Shown here: one piece after another, positions 8,018 through 17,179 of the stretch
Layout of the letters: each line of letters begins with the position of its first letter
Numbering within the stretch: position 1 is the stretch's first letter
Source: JAEUOS01 sp965279115
GTDB taxonomy: Bacteria > Pseudomonadota > Gammaproteobacteria > Burkholderiales > JAEUOS01
Assembly: GCA_965279115.1 (NCBI GenBank)
Contig: OZ257137.1
Coordinates: 6,076,001-6,140,000 of the forward strand
Direction: 5' to 3'
Length of the DNA stretch: 64,000 nucleotides
Notes under the pieces: generated by a model
Database searches by the model: none
Seen by the model: only the letters and a program-made list of their open reading frames with translations
What the model was told of the DNA's origin: nothing
Translations under genes and position numbers: made by a program

Positions 8018-9376
8018 CTAAGGCGCGACTTGCAGGAGCCCGGTCAACTCTTGCATTGACTTGAGCCGGTCGAATCCATGCACGACCTCCAGGCTCGCCT
8101 CGACCCGAGAAGTCGGCAGCCCGGAGCCGGGTACCAGGACCCGGTACTTGTCGTCCACATCCGCCCAATCCACGCCGCGCGCACCCGAGCCGCGCGCGGC
8201 CTTGCAGGTGTTGCTGTGGATAACGCCGGAGCGCAGCTTGATATGCACCGTGCCGCCATGACGGTGGGTGAAGCGGTCGGGCAGCGGCGCGGGATTGGGG
8301 TCGAACACCACCTTGTCCTGCAAGGAGGAGATGAGCGGGTCCAGCAGCTTGGCTTCCGAGATGTGCTCCCAGGAAAAGCGCCGGTCCGCCACCGCGGCGG
8401 CGACGAAATACACCACGCTGTGCGCCGCGCCGATCAGGTCGCGCGGGTGCGACTTGGCACCCCAGTCCTTCATCTGTGCGGCAGATATGGTGATTTGCTC
8501 CACCTCGCGCGGATCCACATTGCCCAGGATGGCTGCGGTCGCCGCCGCCTCCGCGATGGCGTGGAAGGGATGGCCGCCCGGCATCAGCTTGATGGCCATG
8601 TCGGTCACGATGTCCCAGGAATCGCCCAGTCCGGCGGTGACGTCGTCAATGGCCTGGCCGCCGAGGGCCTGGAAGAAGCCGCGTGGCGCTTCCAGCGACT
8701 TTTCTTCCGAAGTGAAGCCGCGCGATGCCGCCAGTGCCGCCTGCGTGCCCAGCATGGCCGAGAGACTGGCGTGGTACTCGCGCGCCCAGCTGGTATCGGC
8801 CGCGATCGCCAGCCCGCCGATGGAGGTGGCGGCGAGCAGGATGGCATGGGTCATCTGCTCGGTGGAGAGGTCCATCAGCTTGCCGGTGGCCACCGCGGCG
8901 CTGAAAATGGTTGAGACCGAGCCGTGAAAGCCGCGCTGCATGCGCCCGGGCGTCAGGGCCTCGTCGATGCGCCCGGCCACTTCGTAGCCCAGCACCATCG
9001 CGCCCAGCACCTCGATACCCGGTTTGCCGAGCTTTTCGGCCATGGCGATGGCCGTGGTGGAGGCGATGGTGCCGATGTGCGCGATGCTGCGCATGTCACT
9101 GTCGTCGGAGGCGGCCGCGTCGCTGGCCACTGCGTTCACCCGCGCGGCGCTGGCGGCCGGCAACTTGCCGGACTCGAACCACAGTGTGGCCTGGGGCGCG
9201 CCGCCGTTTTCCTTCTCGATGGCGCGGATCGCCTGCGCCGACGGGATCGAAAGGCCCATCGCGGTACTGGCGATGGTGCTGGCGATACTCATCTTGGCGC
9301 GCTCGAGCGCCAGTGGCGGCAGGTCGGCGGGCGATTTTGAAGTGACGAAACGGGCCAGCTCGGCGGCGATGGTCAT
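8018..9376 (-). CDS. MmgE/PrpD family protein
   Basis: A 452-residue member of the MmgE/PrpD family, which includes 2-methylcitrate dehydratase, cis-aconitate decarboxylase and iminodisuccinate epimerase. Supporting features are the all-helical N-terminal domain, the central AHIGTIASTTAIAMAEKLGK and GYEVAGRIDEAL segments, and KLMPGGHPFHAIAEAAATAA, which matches the usual KPYPxGxxxHxxxDAA region. Length is normal. It is transcribed toward the IclR gene and divergently from the enoyl-CoA hydratase at 9493. A dehydratase, isomerase or epimerase role on a di- or tricarboxylate is plausible, but these families are functionally diverse and no substrate can be assigned. Confidence 0.82.
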   Translation of the reverse strand: MTIAAELARFVTSKSPADLPPLALERAKMSIASTIASTAMGLSIPSAQAIRAIEKENGGAPQATLWFESGKLPAASAARVNAVASDAAASDDSDMRSIAHIGTIASTTAIAMAEKLGKPGIEVLGAMVLGYEVAGRIDEALTPGRMQRGFHGSVSTIFSAAVATGKLMDLSTEQMTHAILLAATSIGGLAIAADTSWAREYHASLSAMLGTQAALAASRGFTSEEKSLEAPRGFFQALGGQAIDDVTAGLGDSWDIVTDMAIKLMPGGHPFHAIAEAAATAAILGNVDPREVEQITISAAQMKDWGAKSHPRDLIGAAHSVVYFVAAAVADRRFSWEHISEAKLLDPLISSLQDKVVFDPNPAPLPDRFTHRHGGTVHIKLRSGVIHSNTCKAARGSGARGVDWADVDDKYRVLVPGSGLPTSRVEASLEVVHGFDRLKSMQELTGLLQVAP

Positions 9377-9492
9377 GGGAGCGCGTTGTTGTTATAGGAG
9401 CGCGCGATTCTACCCACCGGCGCGGCGTTACACTCGGCGGTGCAAGGTAATGCCAACACAACCATTCAACTGCCACGTCAGGAGAGGTCGCA

Positions 9493-10320
9493 ATGAAGGA
9501 ACGTGTCGCCATCGAAATCCGCGACGGCATCGCCGATGTCAGGATGATTCGCGCCGACAAGATGAATGCCCTGGATGACCGCATGTTCGATGCGCTCATC
9601 GAAGCCGGTGCAACATTGGCTGCCAACCCGGCGGTGCGCTGCGCCGTGCTGTCCGGCGACGGCCGGGCGTTTTGTGCCGGCATCGACCTCGGCCGCCTCG
9701 GCGCAAAGCCGGCCGGCGATGACGGTGCGCCGGCGGTCTCCTCCCCGGCGTATCGCCTGTCGCCGCGTACCCACGGCCTGACCAATCGCGCGCAACAGGC
9801 CGCGTGGACATGGCATGAACTGCCGGTGCCGGTGATCGCCGCGGTGCACGGGGTCGCCTTCGGCGGCGGCTTCCAGATCATGCTGGGCGCGGACATGCGC
9901 TACATCGCTCCCGCCACCAAACTCTCGATCATGGAAGTGAAATGGGGCCTGGTGCCCGACATGGCCGGCACCGTGCTGATGCGCGAACTCGCGCGCGCCG
10001 ACGTGATCCGCGAACTCACCTATACCGGACGCATCTTCAGCGGGACAGAAGCGCATGCCTGGGGCTTTGCCACCCGGGTCTGCGACGACCCGCGTGCCGA
10101 AGCCATGGCCACCGCCCGGGAGATCGCGGCGCAAAGCCCTTCGGCGGTCGAGGCCGCCAAGCGCATCTACAACCGCGGCCCGTCATTGAACGTGGCCGAG
10201 GCACTGTTGCTTGAATCCGCCGAGCAGGATGCGATCAAGGGCGGGCCGAACCAGGTGGAGGCGGTGGCCGCGGGGCGCGAGAAGCGTGCGGCCAGGTTTG
10301 TCAATGCACGCCTGGGTTGA
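9493..10320 (+). CDS. Enoyl-CoA hydratase/isomerase (crotonase family)
   Basis: A 275-residue crotonase-fold protein. The CoA-binding and oxyanion-hole segments are visible as GDGRAFCAGIDLGRLG (about residue 55) and VHGVAFGGGFQIMLGADMRY. The active-site loop reads MEVKWGLVPDMAG, with an acid at the usual first Glu position and PD instead of the PG of classical hydratases, a pattern shared with several crotonase subgroups. The start is supported by GGAGAGG just upstream. It is divergent from the MmgE/PrpD gene. Likely reaction is hydration or isomerisation of an enoyl-CoA arising from the neighbouring ligases, but a hydrolase or other crotonase chemistry cannot be excluded. Confidence 0.85.
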   Translation: MKERVAIEIRDGIADVRMIRADKMNALDDRMFDALIEAGATLAANPAVRCAVLSGDGRAFCAGIDLGRLGAKPAGDDGAPAVSSPAYRLSPRTHGLTNRAQQAAWTWHELPVPVIAAVHGVAFGGGFQIMLGADMRYIAPATKLSIMEVKWGLVPDMAGTVLMRELARADVIRELTYTGRIFSGTEAHAWGFATRVCDDPRAEAMATAREIAAQSPSAVEAAKRIYNRGPSLNVAEALLLESAEQDAIKGGPNQVEAVAAGREKRAARFVNARLG

Positions 10321-10359
10321 TGCGTGACGGCATGGAATTGACTTCGCCGCGGCGGCGCG

Positions 10360-11334
10360 CTATTCGATTACCCTTGTTGCCTGCAACAGGATGGATTGCG
10401 GCAACTTGAGGCCGAGTTGCATCGCGGTCTTGAGGTTTACCACCAGTTCGAAATTGATCGGTTGCTGGACCGGCAGGCTGGCGGGTTTCGCACCGCGCAG
10501 GACCTTGTCGGCAAGTTCGATGACCTGGCGGTAAATGACGGCGATGCGCGGTCCGTAACCGAGCAACCCCCCCTGCTCGGCGGTCTCCGGCCATTCAAAG
10601 ATGGCCGGCACCCGAGCCTGGGCGAAGGCGGCGATCTGGCGGGCCCGGAAAGCGTTCAGGGTTGGCGACGCGAACACGTTGACCGCGCCCACCTTGGCCT
10701 TGAGCAGCGTGCCGATCGCGGCGTCGATCTGGTCCGGGGTCTGTGCCGGCGCCAATACCAGTTCGATCTTCATGTTGCGCGCCGCGGCCTGCACCGCCGG
10801 AAGCGAGGTCGCTATCGAGGGTTCATACAAGGCGCCATAGCGTTGCACGCCGGGCGTGGCCTCGCGCAGGATGGAAAGCCGCTTCGCATTGAGTTCGGTG
10901 CCGAGGATCGAAATTCCGGTCGTGTTGCCGCCCGGTCGGCCCATGTTGTCCACCAGGCCGGCGCCGACCAGGTCTTCGGCCATGCTGATGATCGGAATGC
11001 TGGTCGTCGCCTTTTGCGCGGCCCGTGTGCCGATCGGACCAAAGGTCAGGATCAGGTCGACGCCGCGCGCGACCAGCTTGGTCGCCAGGCCTGGCAAGGC
11101 GTCGGCGCTACCGCCAGCCCATTCAAACGCAAATTCGACGTTGTCGTTTTCCTTCCAGCCCAGCGTCGCCATTTCCCGTCGCAGCGGTTCGAGAAAGGTC
11201 TCTCCGGTGTCGCGCGGATTGACGCGCAGGACACCAATGACCGGACGGCGCTTTGTCCCCTGCGACCACGAGAGGCCAGGCGCAAGTGCGCCGGCACCCA
11301 GTGCAAGAATCAAATTACGGCGCAAATTTTCCAC
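10360..11334 (-). CDS. ABC-type substrate-binding protein (pfam04392-like)
   Basis: A 324-residue periplasmic binding protein of the ABC sugar/amino-acid type I fold group often annotated as 'ABC transporter substrate-binding protein'. Characteristic segments are RPVIGVLRVN at the mature start, VDLILTFGPIGTRAAQKATT, IPIISMAEDLVGAGLV, RPGGNTTGIS and the C-terminal VIELADKVLRGAKPASLPVQ. The start is taken as GTG at 11334, which opens a plausible signal peptide (about ENLRRNLILALGAGALAPG); the frame continues upstream to 11562 without a signal-like start. No ATPase or permease gene accompanies it, so it is an orphan here. Different from the Bug proteins in fold and motifs. Confidence 0.8.
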   Translation of the reverse strand: MENLRRNLILALGAGALAPGLSWSQGTKRRPVIGVLRVNPRDTGETFLEPLRREMATLGWKENDNVEFAFEWAGGSADALPGLATKLVARGVDLILTFGPIGTRAAQKATTSIPIISMAEDLVGAGLVDNMGRPGGNTTGISILGTELNAKRLSILREATPGVQRYGALYEPSIATSLPAVQAAARNMKIELVLAPAQTPDQIDAAIGTLLKAKVGAVNVFASPTLNAFRARQIAAFAQARVPAIFEWPETAEQGGLLGYGPRIAVIYRQVIELADKVLRGAKPASLPVQQPINFELVVNLKTAMQLGLKLPQSILLQATRVIE

Positions 11335-11449
11335 GCAAGTCCCAATCAGGAATCGGCATTCGCAGGTGAGCGACCATGCGCCCCCTTCGACAGGGATTGT
11401 GGCACGCGGCGCACATGGAGGGTCTGGCGCTTCGATCGCGTTCCGCCCT

Positions 11450-12433
11450 TCAATCCACCTTTGCCCCCGATGCCTTGATGATCGGCACCCACTTGGCGAT
11501 TTCCTGGCGCACCTTTGCAGCGAATGCATTCGGCGGCTCCATGGGCGCCGCCACCAGTTCAAAGCCTTGCCCGGTCAGCTTTTCCCGCAAGACCGGCACC
11601 GCAAGCGACTTGTTGAGAGCCTCCTGCAGGCGTGACACCACCGCCGGCGGCGCGCCCGCCGGCAGCACAAAGCCGAACCAGGTGGTCACATCCAGCCCCT
11701 TGAAGGCAACTTCATCCAGCGTCGGCACGTTGGGGATGGCGGCGGACCGGGTGAGGCCGGTGACCGCCAGCGCGCGCAGCTTGCCGCTGCGGATGTGCGA
11801 CACCACCACGGGAATATTCTGGAAACTCATGTCCACGTCGCCGCCGAACACGCCCACCAGCGCGTCCGGGGCGCCCTTGTAGGGCACATGCAGCAGTTCG
11901 GTGCCACTGGCCTGTGCGAAGGCCACGCCGGCCAGGTGCAGGCTGCTGCCGGAACCGCTGGATGAATAGGTGAAGGTGTTGCGCGGCTTGGCCTTGATGG
12001 CGTTGAGCAGTTCAGCAACGCTTGTAGAGGGGTTTTCGGCGCGCACCACCAGCACGTTCTGCAGGCTTGCGACCACGCCGACGAAAGTGAAGTCCTTCAA
12101 CGGGTCATAGCCCATCTTGCTGTACAGGGCCACGTTGGACACCAGGTTGCCGGCCGTGCCGAGGCCGACGATATAGCCGTCAGGGGCGGCGCGGGCGACG
12201 TCGATCAATCCGAGCGACCCGCCCATGCCGGCCTTGTTCTCGATCACCATGCTCTTGCCCAGTTGCGCGGACATCTCGGTGGCGAACACACGCGACAGGG
12301 AGTCCGCTCCGCTGCCCGGGGCATAGGGGGTGACCAGCTTGACGGACTGCGTCGGGTACGCCTGTGCGTTTGCCACATTGGACAAGGGCGCAAGGGCAAG
12401 AATTGCGACTACGGCTGCAACGGCTGGGCGCAT
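11450..12433 (-). CDS. Bug/TctC family solute-binding protein
   Basis: A 327-residue binding protein. The signal peptide MRPAVAAVVAILALAPLSN has a probable cleavage near NAQAYP; the mature protein has the Bug motifs VKLVTPYAPGSGADSLSRVF and MVIENKAGMGGSLG. The start at 12433 is preferred because GGAG precedes it and the signal sequence starts there; an in-frame extension to 12565 has no such features. It is divergent from the nitronate-monooxygenase-like gene at 12589, and the 155-base gap between them is a likely two-way control region. Confidence 0.87.
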   Translation of the reverse strand: MRPAVAAVVAILALAPLSNVANAQAYPTQSVKLVTPYAPGSGADSLSRVFATEMSAQLGKSMVIENKAGMGGSLGLIDVARAAPDGYIVGLGTAGNLVSNVALYSKMGYDPLKDFTFVGVVASLQNVLVVRAENPSTSVAELLNAIKAKPRNTFTYSSSGSGSSLHLAGVAFAQASGTELLHVPYKGAPDALVGVFGGDVDMSFQNIPVVVSHIRSGKLRALAVTGLTRSAAIPNVPTLDEVAFKGLDVTTWFGFVLPAGAPPAVVSRLQEALNKSLAVPVLREKLTGQGFELVAAPMEPPNAFAAKVRQEIAKWVPIIKASGAKVD

Positions 12434-12588
12434 GGGGTATCTCCGGCTTGTTGTGGTTTGCACCCATTCTCGCATCGAAACGCCCATCCACCGCCATCGG
12501 TGAATCTGATTGTTGCCTGCGACGGAAATGCGCAAGAATGGCATTTGTTCGCGCCTTCGCCCCAACCAGACGACAAAGGACTGTTCCC

Positions 12589-13566
12589 ATGAAAACCCGC
12601 ATCACCGAGCTGTTCGGTATCGAGCACCCCATCATCCAGGGCGGCATGCATTTCGTCGGCTTTGCCGAACTCGCCGCCGCGGTATCGAATGCGGGCGGAC
12701 TGGGCATCATCACCGGCCTCACGCAACGCACCCCGGAACTTCTCGCCAACGAGATCCGCCGTTGCCGCGAGATGACCGACAAGCCCTTTGGCGTGAACCT
12801 CACCTTCCTGCCCACGGTTTCGTCGCCCGACTATCCCGGCTACATCCGCGCGATCATCGAAGGCGGGGTCAAGGCCGTCGAGACGGCCGGGAACAATCCG
12901 CAAAAATGGCTGCCGGCCATGCATGAAGCCGGCATCAAGGTGATCCACAAGTGCACCTCGGTGCGCCATTCGCTCAAGGCCGAATCGATAGGCTGCGACG
13001 CGGTAAGCGTGGACGGCTTTGAATGTGGCGGCCACCCGGGAGAGGACGATATTCCCAACTTCATCCTGCTGCCGCGCGCGGCCGAGGAACTGAAGATCCC
13101 GTTCGTGGCCTCCGGCGGCATGGCCGACGGCCGTTCGCTGGTGGCGGCCTTGTCGCTCGGCGCCGAGGGGATGAACATGGGCACCCGCTTCATCGCCACG
13201 AAGGAAGCGCCGGTGCACGAGAACGTCAAGCAGGCCATCCTTGCAGCCACCGAACTCGATACCCGCCTGGTGATGCGCCCCTTGCGCAACACCGAGCGGG
13301 TGTTGCGCAACGCCGCGGTGGACCGCCTGCTGGAAAAGGAGAAGACCCTGGGGGCCAACCTCAAGTTCGAGGACATCATCGACGAAGTGGCCGGCGTATA
13401 TCCCAAGATCATGCTGGAGGGAACCATGGAGGCCGGCGCATGGTCCTGCGGCATGGTGGCCGGGCTGATCCATGACATTCCGACGGTGAAGGAGCTGATC
13501 GACCGCATCATGGGCGAGGCCAACACCATCATCCACAAACGCCTGGCGGGGTTTGCCGCCGCCTGA
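12589..13566 (+). CDS. Nitronate monooxygenase-family FMN oxidoreductase
   Basis: A 325-residue TIM-barrel flavoprotein. It begins MKTRITELFGIEHPIIQGGM, has AELAAAVSNAGGLGIITG for the first phosphate-contact helix, the catalytic-His region DGFECGGHPGEDD, and the FMN-phosphate segments FVASGGMADGRSLVAAL and GAEGMNMGTRFIAT. These match the nitronate monooxygenase/enoyl-reductase-II-like family. The ATG at 12589 is preceded by AAAGGA; an upstream in-frame extension lacks homology. It leads a plus-strand trio with a Bug protein and a cupin. The true substrate may be an unsaturated acid or CoA ester rather than a nitroalkane, as in many relatives; inference. Confidence 0.87.
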   Translation: MKTRITELFGIEHPIIQGGMHFVGFAELAAAVSNAGGLGIITGLTQRTPELLANEIRRCREMTDKPFGVNLTFLPTVSSPDYPGYIRAIIEGGVKAVETAGNNPQKWLPAMHEAGIKVIHKCTSVRHSLKAESIGCDAVSVDGFECGGHPGEDDIPNFILLPRAAEELKIPFVASGGMADGRSLVAALSLGAEGMNMGTRFIATKEAPVHENVKQAILAATELDTRLVMRPLRNTERVLRNAAVDRLLEKEKTLGANLKFEDIIDEVAGVYPKIMLEGTMEAGAWSCGMVAGLIHDIPTVKELIDRIMGEANTIIHKRLAGFAAA

Positions 13567-13637
13567 TCACAGTCCATGAGTGGCGCAAACCTGCCGCAGA
13601 CGCAGGTGCACATTCGAAACAGAACGTCGGAGACATC

Positions 13638-14615
13638 ATGAAATCGATACGCGCGGGGCGGCTGTACAGTGCCTGGTTGGCCGTGGTCTTGGCCTCGCTA
13701 CCCTGCGCCAGCCCTGCGCAGGATTACCCCAGCCGGCCGATCCAGATGATCATCCCGTTCGCCGCAGGTGGCGGGTTTGATCAGACCGCGCGCAACACGG
13801 CGCAGGCGCTGGCCGAAGTGCTCAAGCAGCCGATTGCACCTTTCAACATCGACGGCGCGGCGGGCAGTATCGCGCTGACCCGCCTGGCCAACGTCACGCC
13901 GGACGGGTACACCATCGGCATCACCCCCGCGGTTTCGCTCACCAGCGAGCCGCACCGCAACAAGAGCCTGACCTACAACCTCGACTCGTTTCGCTACGTT
14001 TGCCAGGTGTTCGACAACATTTTTTCGATCGCCGTACAGAAAGACTCCCCCTACAAGACCATCGGCGACCTGATCGCCGACGCAAAGCGCAATCCCGGCA
14101 AGATCAGCTACGGGACTTCCGGCACCGGCTCCATCCCGCATCTGGCGATCGCCGACATTGAAGCGGCAGTGGGTGTGGAATTTATCCACGCGCCCTACCG
14201 TGGCGACGGCCCCATGCAGCCAGACCTGATTGCCGGGCGGCTGGGCTTCGCTGGCGTGCTGCCCAGTTCCTTCCTCGGCCAGGTAAAGGCAGGCAACCTG
14301 CGCCTGCTCGCAATGTTGCCGGAGCGCCGCCATCCGGCGTTTCCCGAAGTACCCACGCTGACTGAATCCGGCATACCGGTTGTGCAGTTGAGTTTTGGCG
14401 GCGTGCTGGTGCCGGCGAAAATGCCCGCGCCGATCGTAGCCACGCTGGAAGCGGCCTGCGAAAAAGCGGTCGCGTCATCCGCCATGCAGGCCTGGGCGGC
14501 AGGCGCCAGCCAGGTGCTCGCCTATGCGGGTGGCACAGCGTTCGCCGATCGGTTGCGCAACGACAGCGCCGCAAAGGCGGCCACGCTCAAACGCCTGAAA
14601 CTGGCTGCCGAATAG
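13638..14615 (+). CDS. Bug/TctC family solute-binding protein (divergent)
   Basis: A 325-residue binding protein with signal peptide MKSIRAGRLYSAWLAVVLAS and cleavage near SPAQDYP. The opening IQMIIPFAAGGGFDQTARN is Bug-like, but the second loop reads FNIDGAAGSIALTRLANV instead of the usual VENRPGAGG, so ligand contacts may differ from its paralogs in this window. The later VTPDGYTIGI and PGKISYGTSGTGSIPHLA blocks are standard. It lies 71 bases after the nitronate-monooxygenase-like gene and 64 before the cupin, all on the plus strand. Confidence 0.87.
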   Translation: MKSIRAGRLYSAWLAVVLASLPCASPAQDYPSRPIQMIIPFAAGGGFDQTARNTAQALAEVLKQPIAPFNIDGAAGSIALTRLANVTPDGYTIGITPAVSLTSEPHRNKSLTYNLDSFRYVCQVFDNIFSIAVQKDSPYKTIGDLIADAKRNPGKISYGTSGTGSIPHLAIADIEAAVGVEFIHAPYRGDGPMQPDLIAGRLGFAGVLPSSFLGQVKAGNLRLLAMLPERRHPAFPEVPTLTESGIPVVQLSFGGVLVPAKMPAPIVATLEAACEKAVASSAMQAWAAGASQVLAYAGGTAFADRLRNDSAAKAATLKRLKLAAE

Positions 14616-14679
14616 GAAGGATTCGGCAGGCTTGCAGCGCCACCCTTCAATAGTTCACTAACCAACAGGAGAAAAGTCG

Positions 14680-15162
14680 ATGTCGTTGCCGATCCGCAGG
14701 GTAGTCACAGGGCATGACGAGCAAGGAAACGCCGTGGTCAAGATCGACGAAGTGGTGAGCCACTGGCGTGACGGCCGCCCTGGCGCCAGGGTGTGCAATG
14801 TCTGGACCACTGACACCGCGCCCGCCAACAATTCGGGCGATGCCGACGGCGGCAAGCGCGAGGGCAAGTTCACCATGATCAACAACGGCAGCGTATTCCG
14901 CATCCTGGAATTCAAGCCTGGGCTCGAGGCGCGCATGCACCGCACCGACTCGATCGACTACATCGTGGTGATGTCGGGCGAAATCGACATGGAACTCGAC
15001 AACGGCGTCGAGGTGCACATCAAGGCCGGCGATGTCATGGTACAGCGTGGCACGGTGCACAACTGGATCAACCGCGGCACCGAATCATGCGTACTGGCGG
15101 TGATCCTGATCCACGCGGACCCGGTGGTCGCGGGCGGCAAGACCCTCGCCGCCCACGGCTGA
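14680..15162 (+). CDS. Cupin-domain protein
   Basis: A 160-residue small beta-barrel protein. The cupin core is at about residues 75-145: LEFKPGLEARMHRTDSIDYIVVMSG (motif 1 region) and IKAGDVMVQRGTVHNWINRG (motif 2 region). Motif 1 has one His and Asp residues where HxH and Glu are usual, so metal binding is uncertain; motif 2 keeps its His. The start has a strong AGGAGAA ribosome site. It is the last gene of a plus-strand trio and converges on the luciferase-like gene, with 12 bases between stops. Similar stand-alone cupins accompany catabolic genes and act as isomerases, dioxygenases or sensors; role here unknown. Confidence 0.82.
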   Translation: MSLPIRRVVTGHDEQGNAVVKIDEVVSHWRDGRPGARVCNVWTTDTAPANNSGDADGGKREGKFTMINNGSVFRILEFKPGLEARMHRTDSIDYIVVMSGEIDMELDNGVEVHIKAGDVMVQRGTVHNWINRGTESCVLAVILIHADPVVAGGKTLAAHG

Positions 15163-15174
15163 TGCAAGTTCGGA

Positions 15175-16287
15175 TCAGGCGCTTTTCGCGAGCGCCTGGT
15201 TCACCTGCGGAATGACGTCGGTGGCCATCAGCTCCATCGAACGTCGCGCCAGGGCCGGATCGGCCCAGTCGAGTCCCGCATAGACGAGTTCCCCGAAACC
15301 GCCGGTAAGCTCGTGCAGCTTGAGTATGCCGTCAACCACCTCGCTCACGCCTCCGGCGATCACCAGCTTGTCCATGATTTCGTCCAGCGGCACCGGATCG
15401 ACCGGCGTGGTGCCTGATTCGGTGAATACCGCATCGCGCTTGCCGCGCCGCAATTTGGTGTAGAGGTTGCGATAGTAGAAGCGATAGGGGCTGTTTTCAT
15501 CGGTCTTGCCGTAGCGCTTGGCGACCTTGTCGTCCTCGCCCACCATGATGGTGCGCGCGACCCGCCAGTCGGCGCGTGAAGCCGTCTTGCCGGCATTGGC
15601 CTTGCCCTGGGCATAGTTGTTCCAGTGCGAGGGCAACCACTTGTCGAACAGGAAGTTCGCGGAGAGCGGATGGAAGTCGCGCTCGCCCATGGCGATCACG
15701 CCCTTGGAGAAAGGCGCGACCACGGTGCCCACGATCTCCGGGCGCGGCAACTGGTAGGGCTTGTACAAACCGCCGGTGGCCGTTTCCGCATTCATGGTGG
15801 TTTTGGTGGTCACCTTGTAGCGATTGTCCGGCAGGTCGATGTCATAGGGCGCGTCGCGCTCCCAGATCTGCAGGATCACATCGATCGCTTCGGCGAACAT
15901 CTTGTTGCGGTCCTCGCCGAGAATGCCCAGCACCTCGGCGTCGGACGGCAAGGCGCCCGGGCTGATGCCGAGGATGAAACGCCCTTCCGCGAGGTGGTCC
16001 AGCATCGCCGCGTGGGACGCCACCAGCACCGGATGCAGGTGCGAAAGATTGGTGGTGCCGGTGCCCAGCATGATCTTCTTGGTGGAGTGGATCAGCGTGG
16101 CCATGAACAGCATGCTGCTGGTGATGTTCTCGATGCGGTCCGACAGGTGCTCCCCGACGAAGGCATCATGAAAGCCGAGCTGGTCCGCGAGGATGATGAT
16201 CTCGCGGTCTTCGCGCAGGGTTTCGGTGGGGTTGCGGTGCGGTGGATGCACCGGCATGGTGAAGTAGCCGAGTTTCATGTTCATCAT
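15175..16287 (-). CDS. LLM-class (luciferase-like) flavin-dependent oxidoreductase, paralog
   Basis: A protein of 367-370 residues in the bacterial luciferase-like family: MKLGYFTMPVHPPHR, KIMLGTGTTNLSHLHP, LDHLAEGRFILGISPGALP and LTGGFGELVYAGLDWAD. It is a close structural paralog of the product of 3274-4365, sharing the opening, EDRE..ILAD.LGF, GEH, LGTGTTN and ISPGALPSDAE blocks. Three in-frame ATGs occur at 16287, 16284 and 16278; homology favours 16278, while spacing from GTGAG favours 16284. It follows an alpha/beta hydrolase by 4 bases, suggesting a monooxygenase-hydrolase pair such as a Baeyer-Villiger oxidation followed by lactone or ester opening; the chemistry is inferred. Confidence 0.85.
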   Translation of the reverse strand: MMNMKLGYFTMPVHPPHRNPTETLREDREIIILADQLGFHDAFVGEHLSDRIENITSSMLFMATLIHSTKKIMLGTGTTNLSHLHPVLVASHAAMLDHLAEGRFILGISPGALPSDAEVLGILGEDRNKMFAEAIDVILQIWERDAPYDIDLPDNRYKVTTKTTMNAETATGGLYKPYQLPRPEIVGTVVAPFSKGVIAMGERDFHPLSANFLFDKWLPSHWNNYAQGKANAGKTASRADWRVARTIMVGEDDKVAKRYGKTDENSPYRFYYRNLYTKLRRGKRDAVFTESGTTPVDPVPLDEIMDKLVIAGGVSEVVDGILKLHELTGGFGELVYAGLDWADPALARRSMELMATDVIPQVNQALAKSA

Positions 16288-16291
16288 GTAC

Positions 16292-17146
16292 TCACTGTCG
16301 CCCGGTCGCGGCTTCGGCGCGGCGCATGAAGTCGACGTAGGCTTTGGTGATGGCAGGCTCGTGCTCGGCCCATTCGGTGAACGGGATCAGCGGGATGTCC
16401 TGGTCGGTGATCGGCAACTGGAACAACTCGCATCCCGGAATCAGCTTCTGCGCCGCGAGGCTGCTGGCCGACGCATGGGTCTTGTCGTTGCCCGGGATGA
16501 TGATGGTCGGCACCTTGAACGCACCCAGCTGCGCTTCGGTGATGCCCATCACCGGCGCCTTCGGGCCGCTGGTGAAAATGTCCAGCCAGTGGCTCATCAC
16601 CGCGATGTATTTCGCCGGGTCCATCGCCATCAGGCGCTCGCCGGTGGACGGGTTGGCGGCAATGCGTTCCCGCACCTGCTCGGTGGCGCAGACCGCCGCC
16701 ATGCCACCGCTTTGCGCGGCGCGGATGAACTGCGCGTAGTACATCTCCGGCAGGCGTCCGGCGGCGAAGTCCCCGCCGGTGACCCGCATCAGCAGGAGGC
16801 CACGCACAAACCCGGGGTGGCGCATGTAGGTGAGCATGGAGATGCGCGCGCCGGAGGATCCGCCGCCTATCCATGCGGAGGTCGCGCCCAGTTGCTTGAG
16901 GAGAATCACCAGGTCATCGGCCCAGATCTGCTCTTCGCCTTCCTCGCCCTCGATCACCACCTCGGAGGCCCCTGTATTGCGGCGGTCATGCAGGAGCACG
17001 CGGTAACCCTCCCCGGCGATGCGCCTTGCCAGCGACACGAACTCCTGGTAGCCGCGACGCCCGCCGGTGACAAGCGCGACCCACGGTCCCGCTGTGCCGA
17101 CCACTTCATGATTGATGCTTACACCTCTTACATTGGCGATGGCCAT
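16292..17146 (-). CDS. Alpha/beta hydrolase
   Basis: A 284-residue alpha/beta-hydrolase-fold protein. Visible features: ALVTGGRRGYQEF in the oxyanion-hole position, LLHDRRNTGAS, and the nucleophile elbow WIGGGSSGARIS near residue 95, with Ser as the likely nucleophile. The PTIIIPGNDKTHAS segment is the usual acid-containing strand, and a histidine near the C-terminus (EWAEHEPAI) could complete the triad. It is sandwiched between a Bug protein and the luciferase-like oxidoreductase and almost touches the latter. Related proteins include lactonases, esterases and C-C hydrolases; the substrate is unassigned. Confidence 0.82.
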   Translation of the reverse strand: MAIANVRGVSINHEVVGTAGPWVALVTGGRRGYQEFVSLARRIAGEGYRVLLHDRRNTGASEVVIEGEEGEEQIWADDLVILLKQLGATSAWIGGGSSGARISMLTYMRHPGFVRGLLLMRVTGGDFAAGRLPEMYYAQFIRAAQSGGMAAVCATEQVRERIAANPSTGERLMAMDPAKYIAVMSHWLDIFTSGPKAPVMGITEAQLGAFKVPTIIIPGNDKTHASASSLAAQKLIPGCELFQLPITDQDIPLIPFTEWAEHEPAITKAYVDFMRRAEAATGRQ

Positions 17147-17179
17147 TCACTGCTCCAGTTTGCGATTGCTTTGAAGAAA

